A stretch of 64,000 nucleotides of DNA from Clostridium transplantifaecale (GCF_900626075.1 NZ_UYZY01000002.1:682001-746000); one strand, 5' to 3'. Counted from the stretch's first letter, positions 16,901 through 25,863 are shown. Notes: generated by a model not told the origin, from the sequence alone. Made by a program: numbers and translations.

Positions 16901-17037
16901 GCAATGTCGTTCCCAACACCGATCCACAATATATGATCCGACAGAAATGAGAGTGCGCTTTCTATATTCCGGTGTATTAAATAAGCATCTAAAAAGTCCC
17001 TGACGGTCTTTTCGGCTTGGCCTTTTCGTTTGTCCAT
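13954..17037 (-). CDS. Hybrid sensor kinase with diguanylate cyclase domain
   Basis: A 1027-residue soluble signalling protein combining two output systems. In order: an N-terminal SnoaL/NTF2-like domain (about 1-130), a PAS domain (about 185-295), a GGDEF domain (about 300-460) with intact LGGDEF, a GAF domain (about 500-640), HisKA (SHEIRTP, about 665), a HATPase domain (GTGLGLAIS) and a C-terminal receiver (VEDNELN, phospho-acceptor in LMDIHMPVMNG). It should make c-di-GMP and also run a phosphorelay. No transmembrane segment is visible. The ATG follows GGGAGGATATGA. A terminator follows the gene, so it is a single-gene unit beside the EAL phosphodiesterase. Confidence 0.92.
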   Translation of the reverse strand: MDKRKGQAEKTVRDFLDAYLIHRNIESALSFLSDHILWIGVGNDIALCGIREVEKLLEKEISCDPDPYITELVQPCEVADSPDHAVFMSDLKLMRPVPAGPSYTLKAHLSASCAQRDDVWKITSLHVSDPRILRDTSSIKNDYIGEDLLNHSVFFTADHEKQAILQNHRLSAQLEARNEILKVALEHTSICEFYYYPDIRSCVIPQRTCEYYHCNGRYDRMPDSFLEHLVPPAFHTVCRQMYDAIHQGSRTANSEFLTSTGVWCRVIMSTVSWDEKGKPDFVVGIIEDITNEKDMASALEKARSRDSLTGLWNKESGTRLAQEYMQTKPVEENCVIMLLDMDNFSRLNEEEGTAFANAVLLEVADILRTSTAEQDFQIRLGGDEFMLFIKNCDKKQATEIGPHIAEQVQNLLAQTDSSTPISVSIGMCSTEVVNEYSGLYRCAESTLKYVKENCRGHAACYLDTSNELGVMLTNLYTEKYIVNTIEQEDSERGENLISFALDLLGKASNLEDAVSLLFARMGKTYHLDRVSLLEIDPAFLTCHFTYQWARDKSFLHLNKPIYITKGSYETAASCYGSDGLYGSCPNKEISPFPSCLHAGIWNHGTFIGALGFEVSQENYTWTKEQRRVLAEMGKIVPSFVMKARADAFSQAKTDFLSRMSHEIRTPMNAIVGMTAIARSMAGNREKVLECLDKLDTSNQYLLNLVNDILDMSRIESGKMELNPETIDLAALISSVKGMMLPQAKGKNLHLNIFNDYKNNRPLLADKLRLEQVLLNIIGNAVKFTEPGGHITLRVTPIQEDMDCLTLHFTISDTGIGIAPEALQNIFNAFEQAARDTSSRYGGTGLGLAISSRLVQMMGGMLKVKSEPGRGSEFFFTLSFPYSNVLPVVKKQLQNMRSDCFKGKRLLIVEDNELNREIAQTLLEMNGFIVETAENGQTALQTFASHDTFYYDAILMDIHMPVMNGIESTKRLRTMGREDSRTIPIIAMTANAFSEDSRKSLQNGMNGHLSKPIQMEELLLTLHQCLNC

Positions 17038-17593
17038 TCATATCCTCCCAAACCTAAAGCAAAGTGGCTTCGGGCTGTGTCGTTAGCGGGCTTTTCAGAG
17101 TGTCAAAATCAAATCTTTTTCTGTTTTAACAATACCATTTATATGACTATTTTGCAACGGATATCAGCCCGTGGGAGAGGAATAAATTTTTTTAGTTCGC
17201 CATTAAGGAAATGAGAAACTAATATTAATAAACTGGATCATCAAAATATCCGCGGGCTTTTTTTGTGCCAATATTTCTTTCGGTTTAAGCACAGTAGCGG
17301 AGTGTTTCGACATAACCCCATAGGCAGGGAAGAATCAAAAATCTATATTCTGCACACTAAGTAAGTGATAAACTGGGCGGGAGGCTGATTTTTTCAACAT
17401 TGAAATCGATCATTTGCCGCAGTATACGCTTGCCGCCGATCAAAACATCCATTTCTTTGGCGGAGAGAGACGCCTACTAATAAGGACAGAAGAGGAAATT
17501 TCAACCACCTAATAATACTCGACTTATGTTTCATAATGTGGTAAAGTTATATAGTGCGACTTGATACCGAATGAATGATTGGAATGTTTAGTT
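17038..17593. other. 556-bp intergenic region without a recognised gene
   Basis: The region separates the divergent hybrid kinase and exonuclease genes. I found no tRNA, riboswitch or long frame with a ribosome-binding site. A short minus-strand frame near 17360-17480 (KEMDVLIGGKRILRQMIDF) has no start signal and may be gene debris. The T-rich parts probably hold the promoters of the flanking genes. Confidence 0.5.
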
Positions 17594-18586
17594 ATGGGAC
17601 AGTATATTGTATTAGACTTGGAATGGAATCAGAGTCCTCTTGGGAAAGACGGCTCGATGGACCGGCTGCCGTTTGAGATTATAGAGATAGGCGCGGTCAA
17701 GCTGAATACGAGCCTGCAGATCATATCGGAATTTCACCGCCTGATCCGCCCCAGGGTATATCGGCAGATGCACTTTAAGATATCCGAAGTAACCCATATG
17801 TCCATGGAAGAACTAAACATGGAGGGCGAAGAATTCGGAAAAGCCATGGAAGAATTTCTGGCCTGGTGCGGAGATGATTACAAATTCTGTACATGGGGTA
17901 CCATGGATCTGACGGAGCTTCAGAGGAATATGGTGTACCACGGGCTGGACATACCTTTTAAGATGCCGCTGCTTTATTATGACCTTCAGAAGATCTACGG
18001 TCTTATCAAGGGGGACAAACGCAAGGATTCCCTGGACACGGTTGTAGAGGAGCTGGGTATTGCGGAGGACAGGCCGTTTCACAGGGCGTTGGACGATGCG
18101 TACTATACGGGCCGTATTATGGCTGAGATGGATTTTTACAGCATGGTGGAATACGTTTCCGTGGATTATTACAGACTGCCGGAGACGGAAGAGGAAGAGA
18201 TTTATTTGGAATTTCCGGGGTACGCAAAGTTTGTATCCAGGACTTACGATACAAAAGAGAAGGTGCTGGAAGAGCGAAGGGTAACCGACATGGTCTGTTA
18301 TAAATGCCACCGCACCCTCAGGAAAAAAATAAGGTGGTTTTCTTCAAACCAGAAGTTCTATTTCTGCCTTTCATATTGTCCGGAACACGGCTATATGAAG
18401 GGGAAAATCCGCATGAAGAAGTCGGAGGACGGCAGCGTCTATGCAGTAAAGACGACAAAGCTGACCGGCGAGGAGGGCGCAGCCCTTATCATGAAGAAGA
18501 AGGAAGAGGCGAAGAAGAAACGTACGGAGAGAAATAAAGCCAAACGTGCGTATAAACACGATTCGGAAGATGAATGGCAGCAGTGA
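17594..18586 (+). CDS. DEDDh 3'-5' exonuclease, KapD-like, with C-terminal Cys-rich extension
   Basis: A 330-residue protein. An exonuclease domain (1-180) starts MGQYIVLDLEWNQ, with the catalytic Asp and Glu in DLEW and the HRALDD motif near residue 157, as in the DEDDh family of sporulation inhibitor KapD and ExoI-type nucleases. A C-terminal extension carries a zinc-ribbon-like set (CYKCHRTL then CLSYCPEH) and ends in a very basic, helical Lys/Glu tail suited to nucleic-acid contact. The start at 17594 is preferred over 17579 because the exonuclease fold begins there. Its substrate is unknown. Confidence 0.82.
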   Translation: MGQYIVLDLEWNQSPLGKDGSMDRLPFEIIEIGAVKLNTSLQIISEFHRLIRPRVYRQMHFKISEVTHMSMEELNMEGEEFGKAMEEFLAWCGDDYKFCTWGTMDLTELQRNMVYHGLDIPFKMPLLYYDLQKIYGLIKGDKRKDSLDTVVEELGIAEDRPFHRALDDAYYTGRIMAEMDFYSMVEYVSVDYYRLPETEEEEIYLEFPGYAKFVSRTYDTKEKVLEERRVTDMVCYKCHRTLRKKIRWFSSNQKFYFCLSYCPEHGYMKGKIRMKKSEDGSVYAVKTTKLTGEEGAALIMKKKEEAKKKRTERNKAKRAYKHDSEDEWQQ

Positions 18587-18617
18587 TGCCGGTTTAGATG
18601 AAAAAGAGAAATACGCA

Positions 18618-18654
18618 GGCGGGAATATATCAGGATGATATACTCCCGCCTTTT
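18618..18654 (+). terminator. Terminator after exonuclease gene
   Basis: GGCGGGAATATATC (18618-18631) pairs with GATATACTCCCGCC (18637-18650) with one bulge-like mismatch, followed by TTTTA. Confidence 0.9.
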
Positions 18655-18815
18655 ACATCATAGGAAAAGGCTTCTATGATATAAAAAGCCCTCCGGGTGG
18701 GAACGCACTGTGGGGAGAATCCCTTTACGGGAATCTTTTCATATTCCCCTTGCCATGCCTGTCAACACCGGATAAAATAAAAACAGATGATAAAGTGCGT
18801 GAAAGGGCTGAGGAA

Positions 18816-19808
18816 ATGACGAGAAAAATTACGATGGCGGACATAGCTGAGATGGCGGGTGTGGCAAAAAGCACGGTGTCCCGGTATTTTAACGGCGGTT
18901 ATGTCAAGCAGGAGACCAGGGAACGGATCCAGGAGATAATTAAAGAATATAATTATGAGCCCAATACATTTGCCAGATTGAACGCCAGGGAAAGCAATGT
19001 GATCGGCGTGGTGGTTCCCACTCTGAATTCCAAGGTGACGAGCCGTGTTATCACAAGTATTGACCGTTATCTGAGAAACCAGGGATATGAGACGTTAATT
19101 AAGAACTCGGATCACGACAGTGAACTGGAGATTAAGAATATCCAGCGGCTGATCAGCCTGAATGTGGACGGCATCCTGTTCAGCGCAATTACCCTTACAA
19201 AAGCGCACAGGAAACTGCTTGCAGACTGCGGGATTCCTGTTGTAGTCCTCGCTCAGGATTGGGAAGAGGGAATTGCCGTCGTAGACGACGACTACAGCGC
19301 CGGCCGCCGGATGGGGGAATACATCGGTAAAAATCATCCGCAGCAGGTGGCTTATATTGGCGTCGGTGAATCGGATGCGGCCGTGGGGATTCAGAGAAAG
19401 AAAGGGGTACTAGACGGGCTTAAGTCCTGCGGAGTGCCAAAACCGCTGGTTGTAACTGGAGACTACAGCTATGAGAGCGGTCAGGAGTCAATGAAACAAA
19501 TTCTGAATTCCGGTCCTGTGGATGCGGTTATCTGCGCAACGGACCGGCTGGCATATGGTGCATACCGTGTTCTGCAGCAGGCGGGTCTGCGGATTCCTGA
19601 GGACGTGTCGGTCGCCGGATTTGGCGGCTATGATGAGAGTGAGCTTTTGAGTCCGGAACTGACGACGCTCAAGTTCGATTCCTACGCTATGGGATATCTG
19701 GGCGCGGAGACGCTTTTGAAAATTATAAAGAGGGAACCGGTTCCAAAGAAGCAGGTTGTAGGATATGAATTTATCTGTGGTAATAGCGTGAGAGCGGATG
19801 AAAAATAA
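18816..19808 (+). CDS. LacI-family regulator of sucrose genes (ScrR-like)
   Basis: A 330-residue repressor. The N-terminal LacI helix-turn-helix (ITMADIAEMAGVAKSTVSRY) and hinge are followed by a periplasmic-binding-protein-like effector domain (NVIGVVVPTL to the C-terminus, with the CATDRLAYGAYR and DVSVAGFGGYDESEL blocks). It immediately precedes the sucrose PTS and hydrolase genes, so it is most likely the sucrose/fructose-responsive repressor acting at the two TGGAAYCGRTWCCA-type operators at 20041-20114. Start 18816 is where the HTH begins; a longer frame to 18750 has no family similarity. Confidence 0.85.
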   Translation: MTRKITMADIAEMAGVAKSTVSRYFNGGYVKQETRERIQEIIKEYNYEPNTFARLNARESNVIGVVVPTLNSKVTSRVITSIDRYLRNQGYETLIKNSDHDSELEIKNIQRLISLNVDGILFSAITLTKAHRKLLADCGIPVVVLAQDWEEGIAVVDDDYSAGRRMGEYIGKNHPQQVAYIGVGESDAAVGIQRKKGVLDGLKSCGVPKPLVVTGDYSYESGQESMKQILNSGPVDAVICATDRLAYGAYRVLQQAGLRIPEDVSVAGFGGYDESELLSPELTTLKFDSYAMGYLGAETLLKIIKREPVPKKQVVGYEFICGNSVRADEK

Positions 19809-19928
19809 GGGGCGGCGGAGGAGGACAGACAGGGGAAGATTTTTTGGCTAGTCTTCGGCGCTGGCTACGAGGAGGCGAGCCGGAAAACGGCGATGGAAAG
19901 AGTTCTGATCCAACCGTGCTGGATGGTA

Positions 19929-19970
19929 AAAAAAGTATTCTGAGGAGGAAAATTCTTAGAATACTTTTTT
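19929..19970. terminator. Terminator between regulator and PTS gene
   Basis: AAAAAAGTATTCT (19929-19941) pairs perfectly with AGAATACTTTTTT (19958-19970). It separates the regulator from the sucrose operon and can act both ways. Confidence 0.93.
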
Positions 19971-20040
19971 GATTGGCTGCTTTAGCGACTAAAATTGTAT
20001 AAACTGCACAAAAATAAGAGAGAAAATTCTACATCCAAAC

Positions 20041-20114
20041 ATGGAATCGGTTCCATAAACTGTATTGACTTTAGGGTGGAGATGAATTAATATTAAAACA
20101 TGGAACCGATACCA
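20041..20114 (+). promoter_or_regulatory. Sucrose operon promoter with two LacI-type operators
   Basis: Operator 1, ATGGAATCGGTTCCAT (20041-20056), and operator 2, TGGAACCGATACCA (20101-20114), are near-palindromes of one consensus with centres about 59 bp apart. Between them lies a promoter: -35 TTGACT (20065-20070), a 17-bp gap, and -10 TAATAT (20088-20093). The arrangement suits repression by a looped LacI-family dimer pair. Confidence 0.85.
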
Positions 20115-20143
20115 CAAACAGTTGCAGAAAAGGGGTTATAGTT

Positions 20144-22141
20144 ATGAATTATGAGAAGATTGCCAGTGAAGTAATCCGTTATGTAGGCGGAAAGGGGAAT
20201 ATCAAATCGGTGGCGCATTGTGCGACCAGACTGCGTTTTCAGTTGAGGAATAATGAACTGAGGGATGAGGATGCCCTGGGCGGTGTTGAGGGCGTCAAAG
20301 GAGTTTTTCTGACTCAGTCACAGTTCCAGATTATTTTCGGTTCAGGCACCGTTAATCTGGTGTGCCAGGAAGTCCAAAAGCAGTTAGGGACCGCGGAGGA
20401 GAGCGGGGATGAGGCGGAAGAAAAGACGGAGAAGAAGGGGAATCCGCTCCAGCGCTTTGTGAAGATGCTCAGTGATATTTTTGTTCCGATTATTCCCGCC
20501 ATTGTGGCCGGCGGTCTTTTGATGGGACTTAATAACCTGCTGACCTCCGGTCTGTTCCACGGACAGTCGGTGATTGAAATGTATCCTCAGTGGCAGGGGC
20601 TGGCAACGGCGATTAATACATTTGCCAGCGCACCATTTACCTTTCTGCCTGTCCTGATAGGATTCAGCGCGACCAAGAAATTTGGCGGCAATCCGTTTCT
20701 GGGAGCTGCCATGGGAATGATCATGGTTCACCCGGATTTGATGAACGCCTACCAGATAGGAGTGGGAACCGCACCGGTCTGGAACATATTCGGACTGGAC
20801 ATTGCGGCTATCGGCTATCAGGGAACTGTACTTCCGGTACTGGCGGTATCCTGGATTCTTGCCAATCTGGAAAAACGGCTTCACAGAGTTACACCGTCCT
20901 GGCTGGATAATCTGACAACCCCGCTGCTTTCTATTCTGGTTACATCATTTTTAACTTTTATCTTTGTAGGTCCGCTGCTCCGCGAGGCAGGAAACATTCT
21001 GGCAGCAGGCATTACATGGCTTTATAATACACTTGGGCCGGTCGGCGGCGCTCTGTTCGGGCTCGCCTACGCGCCAATCACATTGACCGGTATGCATCAC
21101 AGTTTTATCGCGATTGAGACACAGTTGATTGCAGACAGTGTGCATACAGGCGGAAGTTTTATTTTCTCGACGGCAAGTATGAACAATGTAGCTCAGGGCG
21201 CCGCTGTGCTGGCCGTTCTGATGCTGACAAAGAACGAAAGAATGAAGTCCATCTGTTCCGCGTCAGGAATCTCCGCACTTTTGGGAATTACGGAACCGGC
21301 CATGTTCGGTGTGACTCTTAAGTTAAAATATCCATTTTACGCGGCAATAGCCGGATCGGCGGTGGGCAGCGCTTATCTGGCCTGGACGAAGACACTGGCA
21401 CAGGCTCTGGGAGCCGCCGGTCTTCCGGGATTCATTTCCATGAAACCGGATCACTATCTGAATTTTGCAATAGGGCTGATTTTATCTATGGGCGTCTCCT
21501 TCCTGCTGACAATGTTCTTCTGGAAAAAGTATGGCATGGGGCAGGCAGAGGCCGCCGGGGAGAATGGCGGACAAAAGAAAGCTGAGGATAGGGCGGCTGT
21601 AGTAGACGGCATGGCTGTAAAAGGTACAGAGGAAGAAGCAGCCGTATTGGAGGCATCAGAAGAAGAGAGAAAAGAAAGCGTTCTGGAACTTTATGCGCCT
21701 GTAAAGGGAGCTGTCATACCGGTAACTGGTTCCGACGATCCGATGTTTGCGTCAAAAGCGCTGGGAGACGGTGTTGCGGTTAATCCGGCTGACGGAACGG
21801 TCTATGCACCGTGTGACGGAACAATCAGTCTGCTGTTTCCGACAAAGCATGCGGTTGGCATTACTTCCGATGCCGGAATTGATGTGCTGATTCACGTGGG
21901 TATTGATACGGTCCAGATGAACGGGGAAGGTTTTGAGGCATTTACCGAACAGGGAGCAAAGGTAAAAAGGGGCGACCGCCTGTTATCGTTTGACCTCGCC
22001 CTGCTGAGAGAAAAAGGCGTCAATCCGCAGACTATGATGATTCTGCCGGAGGCTGGCGGAATTGAACTGGAAATCATGGAGTTTGATGCGGCAAAGCCGG
22101 AAAACCGGGTTGCTGTAATCAGTAAAAAGTCAGAGGTTTAA
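20144..22141 (+). CDS. scrA: Sucrose-type PTS transporter, EIIBCA
   Basis: A 665-residue phosphotransferase permease of the glucoside/sucrose family with all three EII modules. The IIB domain (1-90) has the phosphorylated Cys26 in SVAHCATRLRF. The IIC membrane domain (about 105-465) has roughly ten helices, including GITEPAMFGV. A linker rich in Glu/Ala (about 475-520) leads to a C-terminal glucose-type IIA domain with the HVGIDTVQMNG active-site His. It imports and phosphorylates sucrose to sucrose-6-phosphate. Many ScrA proteins lack IIA; this one is self-contained. It lies one base from the hydrolase/kinase gene. Sucrose specificity is inferred from that neighbour. Confidence 0.88.
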   Translation: MNYEKIASEVIRYVGGKGNIKSVAHCATRLRFQLRNNELRDEDALGGVEGVKGVFLTQSQFQIIFGSGTVNLVCQEVQKQLGTAEESGDEAEEKTEKKGNPLQRFVKMLSDIFVPIIPAIVAGGLLMGLNNLLTSGLFHGQSVIEMYPQWQGLATAINTFASAPFTFLPVLIGFSATKKFGGNPFLGAAMGMIMVHPDLMNAYQIGVGTAPVWNIFGLDIAAIGYQGTVLPVLAVSWILANLEKRLHRVTPSWLDNLTTPLLSILVTSFLTFIFVGPLLREAGNILAAGITWLYNTLGPVGGALFGLAYAPITLTGMHHSFIAIETQLIADSVHTGGSFIFSTASMNNVAQGAAVLAVLMLTKNERMKSICSASGISALLGITEPAMFGVTLKLKYPFYAAIAGSAVGSAYLAWTKTLAQALGAAGLPGFISMKPDHYLNFAIGLILSMGVSFLLTMFFWKKYGMGQAEAAGENGGQKKAEDRAAVVDGMAVKGTEEEAAVLEASEEERKESVLELYAPVKGAVIPVTGSDDPMFASKALGDGVAVNPADGTVYAPCDGTISLLFPTKHAVGITSDAGIDVLIHVGIDTVQMNGEGFEAFTEQGAKVKRGDRLLSFDLALLREKGVNPQTMMILPEAGGIELEIMEFDAAKPENRVAVISKKSEV

Positions 22142-22142
22142 G

Positions 22143-24608
22143 ATGGAAAAATATCAGAAAGTATATAGGTCAGACTACGAGCAGTGGTATAGAGACAACA
22201 GGAATTACAGGGAAAAGGTAAAAAATGCTCCGGGCAGGCTTAAATACCACCTGATGCCGGAAACGGGCTGGCTGAATGACCCGAACGGCCTCTGTCAGAA
22301 GGATGGTACTTATCATATTTATTATCAGTATACGCCGTTCGAACCAACGGGGGAGATAAAGCTCTGGGGACATTACGCTACAAAAGACTTTATCCACTAT
22401 GAGGACAGAGGACCATTTCTGTTTCCCGATCACGACTATGACGCCCATGGCGTTTACTCGGGTTCCGCTTTTGTTGAAAACGGAACGATTCATTACTTTT
22501 ATACAGGAAATATCAAACTGTTTGACCGGGATGATTACGATTATATCACTGCCGGCCGTGGAAGCAATACACTCCATTTCACCAGCAGGGACGGTGATGC
22601 GGCGGGAGCGAAGGAGCTTATTTTTACAAACCGGGATTATCCGCAGGATGTAAGCTGCCATGTGAGAGATCCTAAGGTGTTTAAGAGAAATGGCGCTTAC
22701 TATATGGTTCTGGGAGCCAGGGACAGAGAAAGCCGCGGACTGGTTCTTCTGTACCGCTCAGATGACCTGAAAAACTGGAAATATTATAGCCGAATTACGA
22801 CAAAAGAACCGTTCGGATATATGTGGGAATGCCCGGATTTATTTGAACTGGACGGACAGCTGTGCATGCTCAGCTGCCCGCAGGGAGTCGGGCCCCAGGG
22901 GATCGACTATCGGAATGTGCATCAGTGTACGGTAATGCCTCTCAGCTGCGACTTTGAGCGTAACAGCTGCGAAATCGAGGAAGAAAAGATTCGGATGGTG
23001 GACAGAGGCTTTGATTTTTACGCGCCTCAGACCTTCTGTGACGAAAAAGGGCGCAGGATTCTGATAGGATGGATGGGAATTCCAGATGCCGAATATGGCA
23101 ATCCGACAGTGGAAGACGGGTGGCAGCACGCCCTGACTCTGCCAAGGGAGCTTCATATGAAAGATGGAAGGCTGATACAGACGCCGATTGAGGAACTTAA
23201 CATGCTCCGCAGTGAGGGATACAGTTATGAGAGTAAGGAAGAGCTGAATGAAGCGGGTGAAGAACAGCTGGTATTTGAGGCGGAGATTTGCTTTCATTCC
23301 AGCAATGATAATTCCTGCGATGATACGGTGATAGAGCTGAGAAAAGGAACAGAACTTATCTACAGCCGCAGGGACGGATTGTTGACACTTTCTCTGAAAG
23401 AGGGGGGCTATGGCCGGACGGAAAGAAGCGTGAAGGTGGAGGCGCTTAGGAATCTGCGGATTTATTCCGATACAACTTCCCTGGAGATATTTGTCAATGA
23501 CGGAGAAGAGGTATTCACGACAAGAGTATATGGGAAAAGGGGAGGTTTCCGGATAGATGGCGGATGCAGTGCAAAGGTCAGAATTTACCGGATGAATTCC
23601 TTTATAATCGACAGAGAGCCGGGACGGCCGGAGGCGGAGAAACAAAAAGGTCTCTGCGCCATAGGAGAAGCGCTGATCGATTTTATTCCCGAACGCAAAG
23701 GACAGCGGTTAAAGGATGTGACGGCCTTCAAACGGGCGGCCGGAGGGGCACCGGCCAATGTGGCTGGGGCGGTCAGCCGTCTGGGACTTCCGGCCAGGCT
23801 CCTGACCAAGACAGGAAATGACGCTTTCGGAGACTATCTGATTGAATGTTTCACTGCGGCCGGGATAGACACAAGCTTTATAAAGAGGGACAGTATTAAA
23901 GAGACACCTCTGGCATTCGTCTCTCTGGCGGAGGACGGGAATCGGGATTTCCAGTTTTACAGAAAAAACAGCGCGGATTTATTTTACTCTCCGGAAGAGG
24001 TGACGTCGGAGGTTCTGGATGGCTGCGGGATCCTGCATTTTGGCAGCGTGGATCTGGTGGAGTCACCAATGAAGGAGGCCCACCGGAAATTAATCCGCAT
24101 GGCGGCTGATAAGGAGATTCTGATTTCATTTGATCCGAACCTGCGCCTGTCGCTTTGGAAGGATGATGTGAAATTGAAAGAAACCGTACTGGAATTTATG
24201 CCGCAGGCGGATATTGTCAAGATTTCAGAGGAAGAACTGGAATTTATTACGGGCAAAACGGAAATCAAAGAGGCGCTGCCGGAGCTTCTCCAGGGGAAAA
24301 CCAGGTGTGTCCTCTATACACGCGGTAGAGACGGGGCGGCCGCATATACCGAGCAATGGTCGGTTTCACGTCCAGGGCTCAGGGTTGAGGCAAGAGATAC
24401 GACCGGAGCCGGTGACTCCTTTACCGGTGCATTTCTCTCACGGCTGCTGTCTTACGGCATTACCGATATAACGGAAATATCCATCGGACAAATGGAGGAC
24501 TTCCTGGACTTTGCCAATGCCTATGCGGCCCGTACAACGATGGCAGAGGGCGGACTTACGGCAATGGCATCGAAGCAGGCGTTTGAAGAGTGGATGAGAC
24601 GGAAATAA
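22143..24608 (+). CDS. Fused sucrose-6-phosphate hydrolase and fructokinase
   Basis: An 821-residue bifunctional protein. Residues 1 to about 490 form a GH32 beta-fructosidase with nucleophile Asp46 in WLNDPNG, the RDPK motif and the acid/base Glu in WECPD, plus a beta-sandwich tail. From about residue 503 (GLCAIGEALIDFIPE) to the end is a PfkB/ribokinase-type fructokinase with AAGGAPANVAGAVSRLG and the catalytic TTGAGDSFTGAF. Cleavage of sucrose-6-phosphate would yield glucose-6-phosphate and fructose, and the second domain would phosphorylate that fructose. In most bacteria these are separate genes (scrB, scrK). The reading frame is continuous across a short linker (EPGRPEAEKQK), so this is a true fusion in the assembly. 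Confidence 0.9.
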   Translation: MEKYQKVYRSDYEQWYRDNRNYREKVKNAPGRLKYHLMPETGWLNDPNGLCQKDGTYHIYYQYTPFEPTGEIKLWGHYATKDFIHYEDRGPFLFPDHDYDAHGVYSGSAFVENGTIHYFYTGNIKLFDRDDYDYITAGRGSNTLHFTSRDGDAAGAKELIFTNRDYPQDVSCHVRDPKVFKRNGAYYMVLGARDRESRGLVLLYRSDDLKNWKYYSRITTKEPFGYMWECPDLFELDGQLCMLSCPQGVGPQGIDYRNVHQCTVMPLSCDFERNSCEIEEEKIRMVDRGFDFYAPQTFCDEKGRRILIGWMGIPDAEYGNPTVEDGWQHALTLPRELHMKDGRLIQTPIEELNMLRSEGYSYESKEELNEAGEEQLVFEAEICFHSSNDNSCDDTVIELRKGTELIYSRRDGLLTLSLKEGGYGRTERSVKVEALRNLRIYSDTTSLEIFVNDGEEVFTTRVYGKRGGFRIDGGCSAKVRIYRMNSFIIDREPGRPEAEKQKGLCAIGEALIDFIPERKGQRLKDVTAFKRAAGGAPANVAGAVSRLGLPARLLTKTGNDAFGDYLIECFTAAGIDTSFIKRDSIKETPLAFVSLAEDGNRDFQFYRKNSADLFYSPEEVTSEVLDGCGILHFGSVDLVESPMKEAHRKLIRMAADKEILISFDPNLRLSLWKDDVKLKETVLEFMPQADIVKISEEELEFITGKTEIKEALPELLQGKTRCVLYTRGRDGAAAYTEQWSVSRPGLRVEARDTTGAGDSFTGAFLSRLLSYGITDITEISIGQMEDFLDFANAYAARTTMAEGGLTAMASKQAFEEWMRRK

Positions 24609-24619
24609 ATTATCGTGCA

Positions 24620-24668
24620 GAGGAGGGTATCTCCCCGGCCTGTTTATGGCCGAAGAGATACCCTCCTC
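24620..24668. terminator. Bidirectional terminator between convergent genes
   Basis: GAGGAGGGTATCTC (24620-24633) pairs perfectly with GAGATACCCTCCTC (24655-24668), with a further CGGCC/GGCCG inner stem. Confidence 0.93.
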
Positions 24669-24699
24669 ATTTGAATTTATTTACGTTTTTTATGCAATT

Positions 24700-25767
24700 T
24701 TATTTCAGCACGCCAATCTCTTTATAATATTTAGCGGCGCCGTCGTGAAGAGGCAGGTCTGCAATGTCTGTGATGGCATCCTCTGCCTTTAAGCCGGTCA
24801 TGGAGCTGTTGCTTTCAGCCAGCTTGTCAACGTTCTCCCAGAACGTTTTTGTCAGATCGTAAACAGTATCTTCGTCCAGATCGGCAGTTGTAAACATAAC
24901 CATCTTGATGGCCGTTGTCTGGATATCGGAATCCTGGCCGGAGTAGGTGCCTGCCGGAATGGTAAATTTGGCATACCAGGGGTACTGCTCCTGGAGAGCT
25001 GCAATCACATCATCGCCAATATTCAACACTTTTGCATCGGCGGTGGAGGTGGCCTCTGTTACGGCTGAGTTGCCGAGAGCGGCCATGATCCAGGCACCGT
25101 CAAGCTGTTTATTTCTCATCATGTCTACTGCTTCGGTGAAGCCGATATTTTCGATTTTGATATCGTCCGGGTAGGTGAGTCCGGCGGCTGTGAAATGGTT
25201 TCTGGATTCTCCCTCTGTGGAGCTTCCTACTGCGCCGCTGGCAAAGTGTTTGCCTTTTACATCGGTCAGGCTGTTGATGCCGGAGGCTCCGGTAACTACG
25301 ACCTGGTTTGGATTGTAGTAAAGGCCTGCGATTACGCGGAAGTTTTCATTCTTGCGGCCGTCAAAAGTGCCGGTTCCCGTATAGGATTCGTAGCAGTTGC
25401 TGCTGATGGCGATACTCACCTGAGCTTCTCCGTCCGCCAGCAGATTCAGGTTCTCAACGCCGCCGCCGGATGCCTGGGAGCTTGCTTTCACATAATCAAG
25501 CTGTGTACTCCAGAGATTTGTAATTGCAGCACCCAGCGGGTACAGGGCGCCTGTGGTGGCAGCTGTCGGAAAATTGATTGTTACGGTATCTTTTTTGTCA
25601 CCAGCGGCTTTTTCGTCACCAGCCGCTGCGCTCTCGCCGGATTTGGCCTCTTCCGTCTTTGCTGGTTCCTCCTTACTGCTGCTGGAAGAACCGCAGCCGG
25701 TAAGCATGGCTGCGCCCATGGCAATGCATAAACCCATGGCTAATACTTTTTTCATTGATTTTTTCAT
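24700..25767 (-). CDS. TAXI-family TRAP transporter solute-binding lipoprotein
   Basis: A 355-residue extracellular lipoprotein. The signal peptide ends at a LTGC lipobox (Cys about 25), then a Ser/Glu/Lys-rich linker. The binding domain begins VTINFPTAATTGALYPLGAA and contains DYVKASSQASGGGVENLNLLADGEAQ, the plan of the TAXI (TRAP-associated extracytoplasmic immunogenic) family, whose ligands are mostly carboxylates or amino acids. It is downstream of the fused permease gene in the same direction, so the pair forms one TRAP system. The ligand cannot be read from sequence. Confidence 0.9.
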   Translation of the reverse strand: MKKSMKKVLAMGLCIAMGAAMLTGCGSSSSSKEEPAKTEEAKSGESAAAGDEKAAGDKKDTVTINFPTAATTGALYPLGAAITNLWSTQLDYVKASSQASGGGVENLNLLADGEAQVSIAISSNCYESYTGTGTFDGRKNENFRVIAGLYYNPNQVVVTGASGINSLTDVKGKHFASGAVGSSTEGESRNHFTAAGLTYPDDIKIENIGFTEAVDMMRNKQLDGAWIMAALGNSAVTEATSTADAKVLNIGDDVIAALQEQYPWYAKFTIPAGTYSGQDSDIQTTAIKMVMFTTADLDEDTVYDLTKTFWENVDKLAESNSSMTGLKAEDAITDIADLPLHDGAAKYYKEIGVLK

Positions 25768-25863
25768 CTCGTTTTCCCTCTCTTTTTTACATTTTTCCTT
25801 GCATAATATATTAATTTATTTATTAATATCTGAATTGAATGCCGTGAAAAGCCAGGCACCGGA

